From the NCBI GenBank assembly GCA_958477465.1, contig CAUEFX010000025.1, positions 1 to 52,154 of the forward strand: a stretch of DNA of 52,154 nt, read 5' to 3'. The notes below the pieces were generated by a model. It saw nothing but the letters and a program-made list of their open reading frames with translations. It searched no databases and was not told the origin of the DNA. Numbering within the stretch: position 1 is the stretch's first letter; each line of letters begins with the position of its first letter. Origin of the DNA: an uncultured Bacteroides sp. GTDB lineage: Bacteria > Bacteroidota > Bacteroidia > Bacteroidales > Bacteroidaceae. Shown here piece after piece: positions 52,102 through 52,154 of this stretch. Position numbers and translations under genes: made by a program.

Positions 52102-52117
52102 TTCCCGACTTCGGGAA
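52102..52117. promoter_or_regulatory. Hairpin just upstream of susC
   Basis: TTCCCGA-CT-TCGGGAA, a perfect 7-bp inverted repeat with 2-base loop, 12 bases before the susC start on the minus strand. It lies where the promoter or leader should be and could affect translation. No T run follows. Confidence 0.35.
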
Positions 52118-52154
52118 TGCGTCACCCAAAAAACTTTTTCAAATCAAATAATGG

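Overview
The window looks like the chromosome of a Bacteroides species. The evidence is a SusC/SusD glycan-uptake operon, a three-subunit succinate dehydrogenase/fumarate reductase (cytochrome b, flavoprotein, iron-sulfur order), VirE/DUF3987-type primase and MobV genes typical of Bacteroides mobile elements, and many promoters with the Bacteroidetes -7 box TAnnTTTG.

Layout. (1) 1-10383: an XRE regulator, a small gene broken by an in-frame amber codon, a radical SAM enzyme, then dptF-dptG-dptH, the restriction half of a DNA phosphorothioation (Dnd) system. The modification genes (dndBCDE) are not in the window and may lie to the left. (2) 10384-20530, mostly minus strand: hairpins, a MobV relaxase, a VirE/DUF3987 primase-like gene, an excisionase-type HTH protein, two related unknown proteins, a YhcG-type PD-(D/E)XK nuclease and a tyrosine integrase. 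This block ends in the 3' half of a tRNA-Met(CAT) gene, which I read as the right attachment site of a genomic island that also carries the Dpt genes. The relaxase, primase and integrase are frameshifted and several small genes carry premature stops, so the island is probably immobile, while dptFGH is intact. (3) 20531-26640: a second accessory zone with an AAA/DUF4143 ATPase, a 964-residue primase-helicase-PLD protein of the TOTE conflict type, and an AbiEii-like toxin gene with its partner, both broken by nonsense codons. (4) 26640-27870: 1.2 kb without genes, holding a 22-bp tandem repeat array, terminators and a rod-like structured RNA candidate.

(5) 27876-40287 is core chromosome: sdhCAB, an AraC regulator divergent from a PAP2 phosphatase, a parE-coaD-ctpA operon, a GNAT protein, and an AspT/YidE-type transporter whose leader has a cobalamin riboswitch and a Met-rich 26-codon ORF. 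(6) 41007-52090 is a polysaccharide utilization locus on the minus strand: susC (with an STN signalling domain), susD, a surface lipoprotein and a GH85 endo-beta-N-acetylglucosaminidase. It should release and import N-glycans from host glycoproteins and is probably induced through an ECF sigma/anti-sigma pair to the right of the window.

None of the premature stops or frameshifts I found lies right of 27 kb, which argues that those in the accessory half are real decay and not general sequence error.
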